Source: Romanomermis culicivorax (lineage: Eukaryota; Nematoda; Enoplea; Mermithida; Mermithidae). From it: a stretch of DNA of 64,000 bases. The translations under genes and the position numbers were made by a program. Below are positions 12,122 through 25,150 of the stretch, in pieces; positions within the stretch are counted from its first letter, which is position 1, and each line of letters opens with the position of its first letter. Where the stretch lies: contig CAWUHX010000366.1 in NCBI GenBank assembly GCA_963922205.1, positions 1-64,000 of the forward strand, written 5' to 3'. The notes under the pieces were generated by a model. The model saw only the letters and a program-made list of their open reading frames with translations. It did not search any database and was not told where the DNA came from.

Positions 12122-13578
12122 ATTTGACTAAAAGGTAGTACAACAGTATCAAAAAAATGTCACGCAAAAAGTAAAAACAATGCCAAATCTGGAAATTTAA
12201 AAACTGATCTTCACCATTCCCCGGGCATACTAATGAAATGAGTTGCGTCATGGAAATCCGCATTGTACCATGAACACTGCAATCCGCAAATGTACATTAG
12301 AAGGCAAGAATTTACTATAGAAAAATCCAACTTACAAGTATGACGTCAAAATCTGCGAGAGAATGGAAAGCTAACGTCAGTATGCAGATTTTTATCATTT
12401 AAAAACATATTTGGGCATATACATAAATACAGAGCAAAAAGTGGGGTATAACTTTAGAGGGTAAAATTTTTTTTCTGATAGAAAGATTTATTTCCAATAA
12501 CAGAACTTGAGGGGCTCTTTTAAATCTTTCGAAATTCCTCAACTCTAAATGGCTTGAAGTTGAACTGTATTTGCAACAAAACGAAAATCGGAAGAGACCA
12601 TCCAATAATCAACGAAAAATATGCGGAGGGCAATGAACATATCATGAAAATAAATGTCGTTCCCATCTTAGAAAAATATGTAGCAATTCCTTGGGAACCG
12701 TTCGGGAAATTTGTTCAATAAAAAGAATGAAATGAAAGGAGCTTGATGTCACTACTTATTTTGAAAAAGAAGCGTCATCCTTGGGAAACGCAAATGATAG
12801 ATGGCATAAAACACGTAGACACCTTAATTTCATCATGTTACTAATTCCGGAAGGTTAATCCCGGAAGGAAAGAGCCATAAAAATTGATGATCGAAGTCGC
12901 AAATATTAGTACCGAAAATGGGTATGTACCTTCATTTTACATTGAGCAATAATACTCTATTGTTCTAGAAATGTTTCTAAAGAGTAGGAGTGGAATGCAA
13001 GTAATATTCAATACTTCCACGATTTTCTGTTAAACCGTATGTCACATATAAGACTGACAAATTTGACGACAGCTCTAACATTTTTCATTTTGTAATTCGC
13101 AAATATTTAATAAAAAAAAAACTGATATAAAATACAAAACAACACAGTAATTAACCATCACGGTCGGTTTCGAATGATACAAGGACGTAAAATGAATTAT
13201 GATCGATTCATTGCATTTCAAGACACGAATTACACGAGAGCGGATTTTTCTATATTGGAGCATTGAATTTTGAATGCCTACCGATTTATGTACCTCAACC
13301 TTGCGGCACCACACTATAAGATAATATGAGATAGTGAGCTGAGCAAGGAAACTCAGAAGGCTTGATCAGTCTATCACGAGAATATTTCCAAGTGTATATT
13401 CTGAAATTGCATGTGCTATGATGGATTCGATAGTCCAAAGCAAGTGGGCTGACACTACCTTAACTGACTTCGCCAATGAGCCTTCTTTGCAAAGAAATTT
13501 ACATAAATGTGCAAAACTAAAGTGAAGAAAATTGGTATATACTTTATCAAATAAACCACAAAAGATATAAAAATGTAA
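12122..13578. other. Non-genic AT-rich stretch
   Basis: I see no gene or repeat structure that I can support here. Confidence 0.45.
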
Positions 13579-14065
13579 CTATACTTTGTTCATTTTGAAA
13601 TGATCGATGCAGCGATCGAAGTTGCGGCAAATGCAGCCTTAACAAAGATCAGGGGCCGGTTGCAATAATGAATGCTGAGGATCATCGCGAGCTCGGTATT
13701 AAGTTGTTAATGCCGAGAATTAGCTAATCGCGAGCTCAGTTTCATCTTTCTCGGGTTGCAATAAAAAAATCTAGCCCGCGATTAACTGATGCTCAGGTTT
13801 AAGTCCGAGCTCGCGATTATCTCGACCTTCCAGGAAGAAACATCGCCAATACATTATATTACGTGCATGAAGTGAAAAGTAAACAAAGGTTGGTGAAAAA
13901 AACACTGTGCCCAACATTGTTTATTTTTCTGTTTGCTGTTTGTGTGTCTTTTGTTCCCCCTTAAATTTCGAGTAGTTTCATGGAGAAAACGCATTCCAAA
14001 GTGAACACCTAGAAAAGAAGTACTTTTGAGAGAAATTTGTCTCGAATATCGATTAGTTTTGGACT

Positions 14066-15151
14066 AGTTTATTAGAAAATGCCCCGATCGGGCAGAAAAA
14101 AAGGAGAATATACTTGCTTCGACAATTGCCATGGTAGAAAAAGAAGTGGACTAGATTTTTGAGAACTTGGGTCAAAGTTGGAAAAAATTCACTTCCTTTA
14201 TATTGGATTTTCATTCTTTCTCAAAAAAATTGTCTATGTCTGTGAAAAAGTATATTCTGCAGCATCGTGCATTTTTTCCTTCAACTGGCATCAACTACAG
14301 TAAAATTTTTCTGTATGAGAATTATATGCACCTGACTTCAAGTGTAAAGAAATGGTAAACCGATAGCATTCTAACTTCCGACCAATTCAAAACTCCTGCC
14401 TTTCACACTAACTGAAAAATAGTGAGGGAGGCATATTACAGTCATTTTCAGAACGATAAAGGAACCTGAGGTTCATTGCACTAACCCAACATGAGGATAA
14501 TCTCAACATCGGGATTAAATTGATGATCCTGAGTTTAAGCTATTCACAATGTCCAAATTATTTTCTTTCAATGCACAAATCATGCTCACTTCAGGATTAA
14601 CTAAAACTGAGGTTTAAGTTCGAGTTTGGGAATCACAGAAATTTTCATATTTATTTGCATTAGAGACAAGAAAATTATGCGAAAATGTCACTTGATTCTT
14701 TTTGTTGACACCAAATTCAGTGAAATGTTCAACACCATTGGAAGCAAACATGTGTGAGAGGAGACACGGGGGTACAAATTTACACAAGGGTTTTGAAACT
14801 GGAAAATTTGTTATGCAAAAAATTTTTTGGTCAATTTTTTTTGAATTTTTTGTCTCACAAAATGCTATAACACCAAGGTCCACGCCTGTACTCTCCTAAA
14901 AATTTCAGAGATGCACATATTTGGTTGGAAAGTGTGTTGATGCACTCAGCTGCAGAATATACTTTTTCACAGACATAGACAATTTTTTTGAGAAAGAATG
15001 AAAATCCAATATAAAGGAAGTGAATTTTTTCCAGCTTTGACCCAAGTTCTCAAAAATCTAGTCCACTTCTTTTTCTACCATGGCAATTGTCGAAGCAAGT
15101 ATATTCTCCTTTTTTTCTGCCCGATCGGGGCATTTTCTAATAAACTAGTTC
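14066..15151. repeat. Pair of inverted arms (about 210 bp each) inside the Harbinger element
   Basis: The arm at 14066-14275 (ACTAGTTTATTAGAAAATGC through CTGCAGCATCG) is repeated in inverse orientation at 14939-15151, almost base for base. The loop is about 660 bp. The same arm occurs, more diverged, at 26330-26520, next to a second copy of the tandem array. Confidence 0.85.
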
Positions 15152-15349
15152 ACCTCTTTTTAGTGGGCCTTAACCATGCACAAAAACTTTCATAGAAGCA
15201 CATTGAAGTCTTAAATTTGGTCATCTGCACTTCAAAAAAAAAGTAAAAAAAAACTTCTAGCAACGAATTCTCACTTCCGGCAAAAGTAAAGGATGTGTAA
15301 ACCGCATAGTACTTAAAAAACGGTGTAAAGATACTGAAAGGTGACCATA

Positions 15350-16160
15350 TCTATTGAATTCCTCATGGTTTAGAATCCTTCAACCCAAAAAATCGCAGAA
15401 ATACCTTTGTTTACACAAATGAATTTTTTCGTGTAAACTGACTCCGTCCATTGAATTTCCCATGGTCAGAAACATTTTCCCTCAAAAATCGCAGAAATAC
15501 ATTTGTTTACACTCAATATTAATTGATGTGTAAAGTGATCACTTTCATTAAATTCCCAGTGGTCGAAAACCCTTCCCACAAAAAACTCACGAAAACAGAC
15601 TTGGTTAAATCCGGAATAATTTTTTTGTGTAAAGTGACACATCCATTGAATTCCCCGTAGTCGAAAACCCCTTTCATAAGAATCACGAAAATACGCTTGT
15701 TTACATCCGCGATAGTTTTTTTTATAAGATGATCGCATTCATCAAATTCTCCGTGATCGAAAACCCCATCCACCGGAAGATCACGAAAATACGTTTGTTT
15801 ACAACCGGGATAAGTTTTTGTGTAAAGTGATCGCATTCATTAAATTCCCCGTGGTCGAAAACCCCTTCCATCAATAAATCACGAAAATACGTTTGTTTAC
15901 ACACGGGATAGTTTTTGGTGTAAAGTAATCACATTCATTGAATTCCTCGTTGTCGAAAATCCCCTCCACAAGAAAATTACGGCAGTACGCTTGTTTACAC
16001 CGTGGATAATTTATTTGTGTGAAGTGAGGACGTCTATTGAATTCCCCGCAGTCGAAAACTCCCTCCACTGAAAATTCACGGAAATACGCTTGTTTACACC
16101 CGGGATAATTTTTCGTGTAAAGTGACCGCGTCCATCAAATTCCCAATGGTCGAAAACCCT
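15350..16160. repeat. Tandem array, 98-bp unit, about eight copies
   Basis: A unit of 98 bp repeats. Its landmark ACGYTTGTTTACAMC starts at 15693, 15791, 15889, 15987 and 16085, with more diverged copies to the left. Each unit also contains GTGTAAAGTGATCGCATTCA and CCGTGGTCGAAAACCCC. Because 98 is not a multiple of three, the chain of short minus-strand open frames here is a by-product of the repeat and not a gene. Confidence 0.9.
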
Positions 16161-16833
16161 TGCAGCCCAAAAATCCCTATAAGGCTACAGGTTTATTTGA
16201 AACGGCTAAAAAATTAGTAGTGCATTATGCTGCAAAAACTAATTTTTTTGAACCCATAAGTATTATATAACAAAATTGGGGAATTTGGCTTTTTCCGGGA
16301 TTTTATACAACCATATAATTGAATTGAGGCCATATTTCAAAGAAAAAAAAATTCGCATTTGAGATTACACCCCCAAGATGCTTAGGCCGAAGTATGGAGG
16401 TTGGATATGGCACACCGATTGCTGGGCATGGTGGAACTGGGGGGGGGGCCTAAAAAGGTGCGTTTTTTACCTGTTTTTGGGGCCCCACCGAGCACCACTT
16501 GCAGATAGAGGCGAAATGACAAAAGGCACCCCATAGTTTGCCCCTATGCCCGATATTATGCAAAAAACCCGAAGGTTCTAGCTCTTACTGTTTTGGCTCT
16601 AGAGGGGGGGGGACATGAAATTTGAGGGCCAAGTATATTATAGGTTGACGCTGTCGCGCCACCTATGATTTGGACAGCTCATCAGCTGCATCTTAACCTT
16701 CTCGATATGTTTACGACAATGGTATAATATAGTTAAGCTACTGGTTAAGCTACAGCTTAAGCTGCAGCTTAAGCTGCAGCTAAGCTGTAGCTTAAGTTTC
16801 CTTGATGAAACCGGCTCCACGTCTGGAATATAA

Positions 16834-17271
16834 TCTGAGCCGGACAATGCAGAAAATCCCATTGTCCATAAGTCTCTGGAAGATATAAGAATTACATTGA
16901 AAAATGTGAAAAGCCGTACAAGAGAAGATTTGAGAAAGGAAAAAAGCGGTTTGGAAAGCGGTTGGTGGACCGCCTGATTCTTGTCTACCTTCCGAAAATT
17001 CTCAAACCATCATAGAAGCACACCAGCAGCATTCCAAGAGATCGGGGGAGGTCTGTAATCCGATACTAGTTTATCTGAATTGGTCGCTGTTTCATCGAAA
17101 GTTTCATGGGGAAGCCTAGGTTTGATGGTTGAAGAACCAAAGTGGCAAAAAGTGGATCCTTTGGAAAGAAATAGTGTTTCTATTAAGCAAGAAAAATTAG
17201 CATCGGAAAGCGAAAAGCTTAGTTTAGAAAGAGAAAAATTCGAATCCGAAAAATCCGAATTCGCATTTTAG
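16834..17271 (+). pseudogene. Myb/SANT-like DNA-binding protein remnant of Harbinger element
   Basis: The first frame reads ITLKNVKSRTREDLRKEKSG. After a shift near 16965 the next frame reads GGPPDSCLPSENSQTIIEA. A last frame (17080-17271) ends in KLSLEREKFESEKSEF, a charged coiled coil. The order basic K.KN..SR.R helix, GGPP turn, then C-terminal coiled coil is what I expect of the Myb/SANT-like (MADF-related) proteins that accompany Harbinger transposases. At least two frameshifts are present. The N-terminus is cut by a MITE end (16735-16820, TTAAGCTGCAGCTTAAGCTG repeats), so the gene is dead. Confidence 0.55.
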
Positions 17272-17843
17272 CAACATTGGATACAGACCAAAACCAAAAT
17301 ATTTATTGTCAAAATGTTGAAAAAATCCAACTCGATTCGCTTGGCGATTATTTAGTTGATAATGTAGAAAATTCATTATGACAAAAGTATAAAAAAAACA
17401 ACAACTTTCTGAGACTTAAACATACTACCGATGACGATTAACTTTAGCGTACCACTGAAACCGACCTCGCGATCAGAATAAGACTAGAAAATTTATTGCA
17501 ACCGCACTGCTCGAGCTCGGGGTTAAGTCCTAGCTCGCGATTACCTCGAGCTCCAGATAATCGCGATGTCGGGATCATCCCGAGGTTATTGCAACTGCTG
17601 ATCGCGAGCTCGCCATTGTTTTGCTGGAGATAATCGCGAGCTCGGACTTAAACCCGAATATTGCAACCGGCCCCAGGAAATCAATTTAGATAATCTTGAT
17701 ATGGTTGAAAACAATGATTATCAAGGACCCCATATCATGAACGAAAAATTGATTAAATAGAATCAACGAGCCTTCCATAATTTTGAATAAAGGTTTGACT
17801 GCGACCTCGCTGCATCGATCATTTCAAAATAAATGGAGCATAG

Positions 17844-18374
17844 TCGCATTTGGTACGACCGGCTAATGTCAAAAAATACTTCATGTGACGAACAACTGAC
17901 CTAAAATTGCAAAAGAATTATTATTATGCTTCGAACTTCACCGAGATTTATAAATGCGTATTTCAGAAACTGTTATAGTCTAACTGTTAATTTTGAAATG
18001 GCAGATGCGGCGAAACTTTGAAATTAAGTTCAATGAGGAAAAAATGCTAAGCATGCTACAAAAAGCTACAAAAAGACTGACTGATAATTTTGTTCAATAA
18101 CTTGGTCAAATGCATTTATGTGTCGGCAAAAGTTATATCTAGATCAAAAATAGATAAGCAACACGCCGTTTCTTAGATTTTGGACTTACCTTTGTAATGG
18201 GGGAATTCATTTTTTCTCAACAATATAAAGGTTGTTAACTCAATAGGATTTAACCAAACCCTACTTCGTTACATGTGCCATTACGAACTAAATGGGATAT
18301 AGATATCGATGATTAGTTTCATGAGCATTAGTGCAGTTTTCAAGGTGATCCGTCAAACGCATGCTTCGCCTTTA
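17844..18374. other. Repeat-fringe, non-genic
   Basis: The segment contains one more diverged MITE end at about 17980 (TTTTGAAATGGCAGATGCGG). No gene is visible. Confidence 0.4.
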
Positions 18375-18599
18375 TAGTCTGTTTTTCTTGAAATGCTTTC
18401 AAATTATGTAAGTACAAGTACTGTGCTAAATTCGTTGCGTAAGACTGATAATTTGTCAGCTTATTCAATCAACCATCAACAATTTTTTGAATGAAAAATC
18501 TTGCTTCAAAGGCTTTGTGTATGCGTTTTTGACGACATAGCTGATATTTGTCTTTTTCCAGTTTAGGGACATTTTATAAAAAACAAGATTCGTTCCATT
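18375..18599. mobile_element. Tc1/mariner-like MITE (TAGTCTG family), decayed copy
   Basis: The left end TATAGTCTGTTTTTCTTGAA and the right end ATTTTATAAAAAACAAGATT match the termini of the copy at 7561-7811. The interior is strongly diverged. Confidence 0.5.
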
Positions 18600-21500
18600 T
18601 TTTACCACATTCATGCAAATTTTACATGCGAATTTACAATTGGAAACGTTTTCCGTAAGAATATTTGCATTTACTCATGAAGGAAATGGATTCCAACAGA
18701 AGTTATTCCTATAGCATGATTGTCTGACCTGACCTGATGGAAACATGCTGACGGGGTTTTACACTCTGAGTAATAGTCATGGATGCGTAAAACCACATGA
18801 AAAACAGTTGATGATGAGCTTTGCGACTTTGGAGAATAGGTAGTATAAAAAATTCATAAAAATGAAGAAAAATAAATGTGAAAACTAATTAGAGTCTCCC
18901 AATTCAAAATTCAAATGATTTTATAAACTTTGGTGGTAAGTAGCAATAAATTTACCAAAGGATTAACAGATCGTGCAAATTGAAATATTTTCAAGCTTCG
19001 CGCAATCGACTACAGTCCAGGTCAGACATTAATAGTGTATTTTTCTAGAAGTCGAAAAGCTCGCTGGTAAAATATTAATGAATAATACTTATGCAGACGT
19101 TGGTCGTCGGCTCAACACAACCCGTCTGTCTTGTACGACTAACGATGCTACTTTTTTACTGTATGAAATAGTTTTTTTTAACATCTCTAATTTCGATTCA
19201 GCTTGAAAAACAAGTCACCACCAGATACAGTAGGAAAAACGCTGCCCTTGCTATAAATAAAGAAGTAGAATTTGGAGGAGCCTAATTTGCATAATAATTT
19301 CGCTGGTTAATTGCGTGTGGGTCCAAGGTCCGTTTCACTTATCGCTAGGGCCGTTGGTACACACTGGTACCATAGTGCGTTATATGATGCGTACATAAAA
19401 AATTTCTCGAATCTGAATAATTCAAATCAAGTTATGGAATAGGAAAAAAGATGGAGACTCTTCAACATTTCCTCTATTATTATGCATGGTGGCCATAGAA
19501 AGCAAATATTCATGGCATAAACCTACGGATTAATGGTGGTGAATGTTCGCCGTGTTCACCAAACAGATTTTAATCAATGCAAGCCTTTACTTCTGAAAAT
19601 GGAGAGTGGAATTCGATTTCCAAACTTTAGGTTTTAGGAAGTACGAAAGTACAAAGACCAGCCTGCACTGAATATAGATTTTTGTATAAGGTTCAAAAAT
19701 CCTCCAGAAAAGTCTGTATTTCTTTTCTTGGGCAGGTTTTGCTTGCATGAAAACCAAGGAATCAAGTTCAAAACTTCAGAAGTCTTTTATCGGACATCTT
19801 TCTAGTAGTCGGGAAGCACTTTCAATAATCGATTCACTCCTCCATTTTAACGTAACCTAATTTTTATACTGATTATGAACGTACATTACTCGGTAAGTGA
19901 ATGAACTTACGAAGTATAAGAAAATCGACTTTTCCAAGCACTTTTGACTCCAGACGACACTCCTAAATGTTGAACTAAAATGAAGTAGCTGCGACGTAGA
20001 TGCTAATAGGGTATATGCTAGTACACAGGCTGTGTTTTACCATATGGCCTTTAGATCTTAATATACAAAGTACCATCATCTAAATTACCAACTGGCTGCT
20101 ACAAGACTAAAAATTTTTTTCTAGGAATTAGCACAACAGGCCCGAGGATCCGGTTCCACAAACATCCCCTTGAAGGAGGGTACCCTTTCGAGAACGCCAA
20201 CTCCACGAGTTTTTCCGAGTAAAATTTCGATTTCAAATATTGGATGCAAGTGTCAAACGCAATCCAACAGTATAAAGGAAGTTAATGTCTGGCTTTTGCC
20301 TCACGAGTTATTCAGGACCGGAGTTTGCTGATAGAGTTTCCTTGGCGTAGGTCATGTTTGTACAGTTGGGCCCGGGCTGCTGCTAGACGACTGATACGTG
20401 GACAAACGTTACCAGGACACGAGCCATAAGTTTTAACATATACCAAGTAGCTTCACCTGGATTCTTGCACATCAATTAGCTGCTATTAGGACAAAAATAG
20501 ACGATTTATAGAGTAAGCACGATCCACGGTCTTATTCTGAAATTATAAACGTCATATTGCATTTGACAGCCCAGAAAAACCTAAATAATGAAAGTATGGA
20601 TCATTTTTGTCTATGGGCTTCGTCCGAACTAAAATTTGCATAATGAGGAATATTTTGAAAAATGATAATATCGCCTGTGCCTGATATCTGCAATCAATAT
20701 GGAAAAAACTGACCGAAGATCATTCGATAGATCGTTATAAATATCAATTAAAATATTGTCGATGGGACAGAGAGTTCATTTTCATGTTCTCACATAGTAA
20801 ATACTGGACTTTCGTTAAGTTCGACAGACAACAATTCCAAGCTTGTACAAAATCGGATTGTCAACACAGTAAAAAAAGATTTTTTCGAATCATTGAATCC
20901 AAGCAGACGTGATTTTTCACATAACAGTCCGTAGGAGTATATTACGAGGTTCCAATTCTTCGGAAGAATTATGCACAAAGTTCACTGTGTTAACAAGACG
21001 CAGGGAAAAACTATGAATGGACCATGACTGACATCGATATAAGCCCTCGAATGAACATGCATTTCTACAGACCATGTTTACGCTGAAAGTATCAAGGACA
21101 TATGGAAGTCCCATATACCCGATCTCAATAATACTAACACATGTCTGCTTTGTGTTGTAAGCTTTTAGCATCCTACAATGCAGAAAGTAGGAGGGATTTC
21201 ATACGTGTTGATACTATTTTCATATTCAAAAGTGAATTTTTGGTACTTGCCACTTCAATTGATTGCTAACATTAAGTATACGTAATGCTCTAGTGAATGT
21301 GCTAACCTTTCAAATTTCAGCGTCAATATGATCAACGTACAAAAATGGTTAGTATAACTTTAACTGTGTGGCTATGATCAAATTCATTATAACATTTACA
21401 TGAAAATTTACAGCTACGAAAATCCCCGCTTATTAGATTATGAGTACCTATTGCAGTAGAAATCCGTGAAGACATCTCATTCGGCGAATGAGGCGTAAGA

Positions 21501-23439
21501 ATTCAAATTTTTGACCAGCTAGTGTCAGTTTTTCTCAAAATGTATCTGAAAAATAAAACTGGAAGCAATTAGATATTTCCTATTTTTATGAGTGTAAGCT
21601 AACCATATGTAAAACGAGACTAGAAATTTTTCGAGTAAAAATTTCACTGTACAACGACAATAGATTTTCTTCATCGCTAGTGTTCAATCACGCATTTGTG
21701 CTAAAATTGGCGTAACATTAGCTCTGTCAAGATATCCCAATCGAGAATAACTTGATGAGGGTCGTAATCTAATTGACTGTCTTTGTCATGGAGGAATGAA
21801 TACGCAAGAATCTGTGTGTATTTGCCATGATTATCTCAACCACTCCATGGGCAACTTGGGTAATCAAATGTATCCCATGAGCTGTGGTACTCGTATAGGT
21901 AAACGTTATCATCAAGAAAAGTTTTTTTTCACAGAATGATCGAATGTTGGTTTAGTTTTTTCTTCAAGAAATAATAAATATGATAAATTATTGACAATAT
22001 CTGGTAATATTCAGAATCTGTATTTAGTGCGAAAAAATGACGATCTCCATATGGTGATTTTTCAACAAAACGTAGATCAACATGCATAGGGGGTACAAAA
22101 GATGTAACGGATGACCACTCTTTGAGCTACAAGCCGCATTTTATACTCAAAATTGAAAATTCGTGATGATATTGTGGCTCAAAAGTTTAAAATATTTGCA
22201 TTTTAAGTTGTTTAATTTTAAGTTTAAGTTAATTGTGGGATATAGCTTAGAATGAACAAATGGACATTTTAGATGACATGAGTTGTATGGCGTCATTTAA
22301 AAAAAGAAAATAAATTACTTTTAATAATATTTTATTATACAGCATGCTGTTAAAGCACGTACGGTTCATGTTCCATAGCAACAAGAACTTAAGAGCTAGC
22401 GATTTAGATTGCGTCATGCTTTCATATTAGAAACTAAGCTTCTGGCAAGGATCCAAATTGTACGTAATATCAGCACACATGCTGAGGAAAAATGACTGAT
22501 CTTTCCCACGAGAGGCACTTCTCTTTTTTTATTCTGTTAACACATGAAAATCACCACCAATTCCATAAGTGATTACAAGGAACCTTGCAAAGAAAATTAC
22601 CATACGTTTGGGAGATGTTACTACCCAAAACTCAAAAAGACCACGACGCAAATCCATATTTTTCACCACGTAATGCCCAGACATTTCATACGGATTACGT
22701 CGGGATTACCACCATTCTAATTGTATCGAACGTTTAAAATTTAATACGTTCAAACGAATTTGAGAATCAAAACCCATTATCATGACAAGCATTATCCTGT
22801 TTTGCCTGTGGAGCCACTAATATAATAAATCTTTTTTGTATCAATCCGTAAACGTATTCCATTCTTTTAAATCATTCACTGCCCATTCAGCCATCATTGT
22901 ATATCGTTGTCTAAAATCATGATGGTATTAATAACAGTTTTTATGAACCTAATAACGAATTTTGTGCTACACCATGAAAATTATTTTTCATTTGGGTTTA
23001 TATAAAATAATAGGAATGAGTAAGGAAATTATTATTCAAACCAAATCTATGACTTCTTAAAGTTCTTTATGATTTGTACGAAAAGTTCCTGAATATCGTT
23101 TAAATGTGCGAATTGCAGTTTTGGAATACCATAATCATAATTTACTAATTAACCAAAAAACAGAAAGTGAAAATTTTCAGGTTAACTACAATTTAGCGAC
23201 AAATTTAAATTTATTAATTAAACAAAATATGGGGAAAATTACAGGAACTGAATGGCATGTGTAAATTAATTATGCAAACAAACAAAACTGTATTTAATAA
23301 TTTCATAGCATTCCTATTTTTATTCTATGTTTTAGAATTGATGATCCCAATTTGAGTCCAAAATCTAAGCAACATTTGTCACATGAACGCTGCACATACT
23401 GCCAAACAACATCAGCATGCCGTGAAAATGTAAAGATAT
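18600..23439. other. Long non-genic interval
   Basis: Nearly 5 kb without any exon, RNA gene or transposon boundary that I can support. Short open frames, for example on the minus strand at 20917-21171, have no recognisable family. Confidence 0.4.
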
Positions 23440-23880
23440 TAAATACGCTTACACTCCAATACACCAAAATACTAATATACCAATATTCCAATAAGCTGAT
23501 ACATCAATATACCAATCTGCTAATACCCTAATAAGCTGATACATCAATATACCAATCTGCTAATACCCTAATTTGCTGATACGATGATACACCAATGCAC
23601 TAATATTGTAATGCGACAAAATGTTAATACATTGCGATTTCGATGCATTAATGCACTGAGAAGCCAATATGGTAATAAATTATTATCTTAATGCATTAAT
23701 ATACTTATAAACTAACGCACTAATAAACTGATATGCCAATATACTGATATAATAATATCCTAATATGCCAATATTCTAATATGCTAAAGTGCCAATACAT
23801 GCAGATGTTAACACATTGATATATTAATGCATTCAGCCGCTAATAAGCCAATATATAAATTCACTGATATAATGCTAATT
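23440..23880. repeat. Degenerate AT minisatellite (TAATAYRCCAA-like)
   Basis: The segment consists of short variable units such as CTAATATACCAA, CTGATACATCAA and TTAATGCATTAA. A longer exact direct repeat begins AATAAGCTGATACATCAATA and occurs twice near 23490-23572. It resembles replication-slippage DNA. Confidence 0.75.
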
Positions 23881-25150
23881 CATTTTAACTCAATTTAATT
23901 ACTTCAATTATGTACCCATATATTCAGCACCTGTGTTGCATGCAACTTTTGGCTGAAACTACACTAAGCTAACCTGCTCTCATAAATGTAACACAGAAAT
24001 ATAGTCCATATCATCAGAAACACAAAAGGTCAACACATATCAATGGCCAGACGAAAACAAAAGCTCTTTGTAGGCTCCAGTAAACAAAACTTGATTCATA
24101 ACTTAAGGAGCAAAGACTCAGAATATGTTGGCAGATGTTTGAAGATTTTCAATTGGTCTTAACTGTAGTACTTCATTAAAAGTTTACTAGCCAAACACAA
24201 AAATTATAATCAACAGCCTACTAAAGGTCACAAAACGTGGTGACAGAAGGCAATAACAGCCGCCCTAAACTACTGTACAATAAACTTTAGCAGTAAATAG
24301 AGAGACAAGCGACCTGAAAGTCAACAAATGGACAGCAAAAGTCAAAAATTTGCTTTTCTACATAGTTTGAAGTTTATCAAAAAAACTTGATTATTGTAAC
24401 TTGAGAACAATTTGATGTCAAACAAACTCATTACATATAGTATGTTTTTTCAAATGTTATTTTGAATGAAAGCAAGAACTTCACTTTAAACAATTTGCCA
24501 AGTGTAAAATTATATTTCGAGCTTTAGGCTGCAAAACACTTTCTAGAATGTTACTTGCTTCATTTAAGTGTACTATTGCATCGTTTTAAGTTAGTAAGTG
24601 ATCTAGTTTGATGCAAGAGTGATTTATAAGTTTATTCATCATCAAAAATTGAATAAAATTGCTGATTTTTTACAGTGTAGAAAAGCAAAAAACTCATTCT
24701 TTGGTCAAAATGAGACAATAAGCCACGAAAAAGAATGATTTCTTTTTATATCAGTCATATTTCAAAGACTTTCAACAAGAAAGCTTTTTTCTTTGAAATA
24801 AATCTGAATTATAAAAATATTTTTACGATTTTCTGCTATTATAAGTGGCACAAGATTGGAAAATTGTGAACATCAACTAATATCTGTAATTTTTCGAGTG
24901 AAAATTTCCATTGTAAAAGCTTTGTGCAATCAATTTTGACAACAGTAATGATTATTATAATTATTCAATTTGAAAGCATTCAACAAAAATAACTAAAAAA
25001 GCTAGCATTTCGAACATTCTGCTCCTTATGGTTCTGCATGAAGAATTTCAAAACACGATGAAGACACACACTATTAAATCTTGATTATGAAAAATTCTCC
25101 CAAGCTTTTTCCCATTAATTTTTATAATCCAAAAGCTTCCATTTGGTGTC

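Larger units (their letters stand above)
13653..17673. mobile_element. PIF/Harbinger-type DNA transposon, 4.0 kb, CAG target duplication
   Basis: The ends are perfect inverted repeats: GGGCCGGTTGCAATA at the left and TATTGCAACCGGCCC at the right. Each is flanked directly by CAG (13650-13652 and 17674-17676), and three-base duplications are typical of PIF/Harbinger. Subterminal zones on both sides are crowded with GAGCTCGCGATTA and its inverse. The interior holds inverted arms, a 98-bp tandem array and a broken Myb/SANT-like reading frame, which is the second protein that Harbinger elements usually carry. No DDE transposase is visible, so this copy is non-autonomous or has been overwritten by later insertions. 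Confidence 0.8.
13579..17843. mobile_element. MITE of the GATCGATGCAGC family, split by a Harbinger-type element
   Basis: The left part (13579-13652) begins CTATACTTTGTTCATTTTGA and contains ATGATCGATGCAGCGATCG. The right part (17677-17843) ends with CTGCATCGATCATTTCAAAA and TAAATGGAGCATAG. Removing the 4-kb insert between them gives about 240 bp that aligns, in the opposite orientation, with the compact copy at 61694-61882: shared blocks are GCGGCAAATGCA, GATAATCTT and CAACGAGCCTTCC. The insertion is therefore nested, and the MITE is the older element. Confidence 0.8.

Noticed and set aside
15466..16068. Chain of minus-strand open frames with similar peptides
   Set aside because: Each frame is a translation of the 98-bp tandem unit. 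The unit is not a multiple of three, and there is no start or splice structure.
15350..16160. CRISPR-like array
   Set aside because: Repeats are contiguous 98-bp tandem units with no unique spacers, and the genome is eukaryotic.
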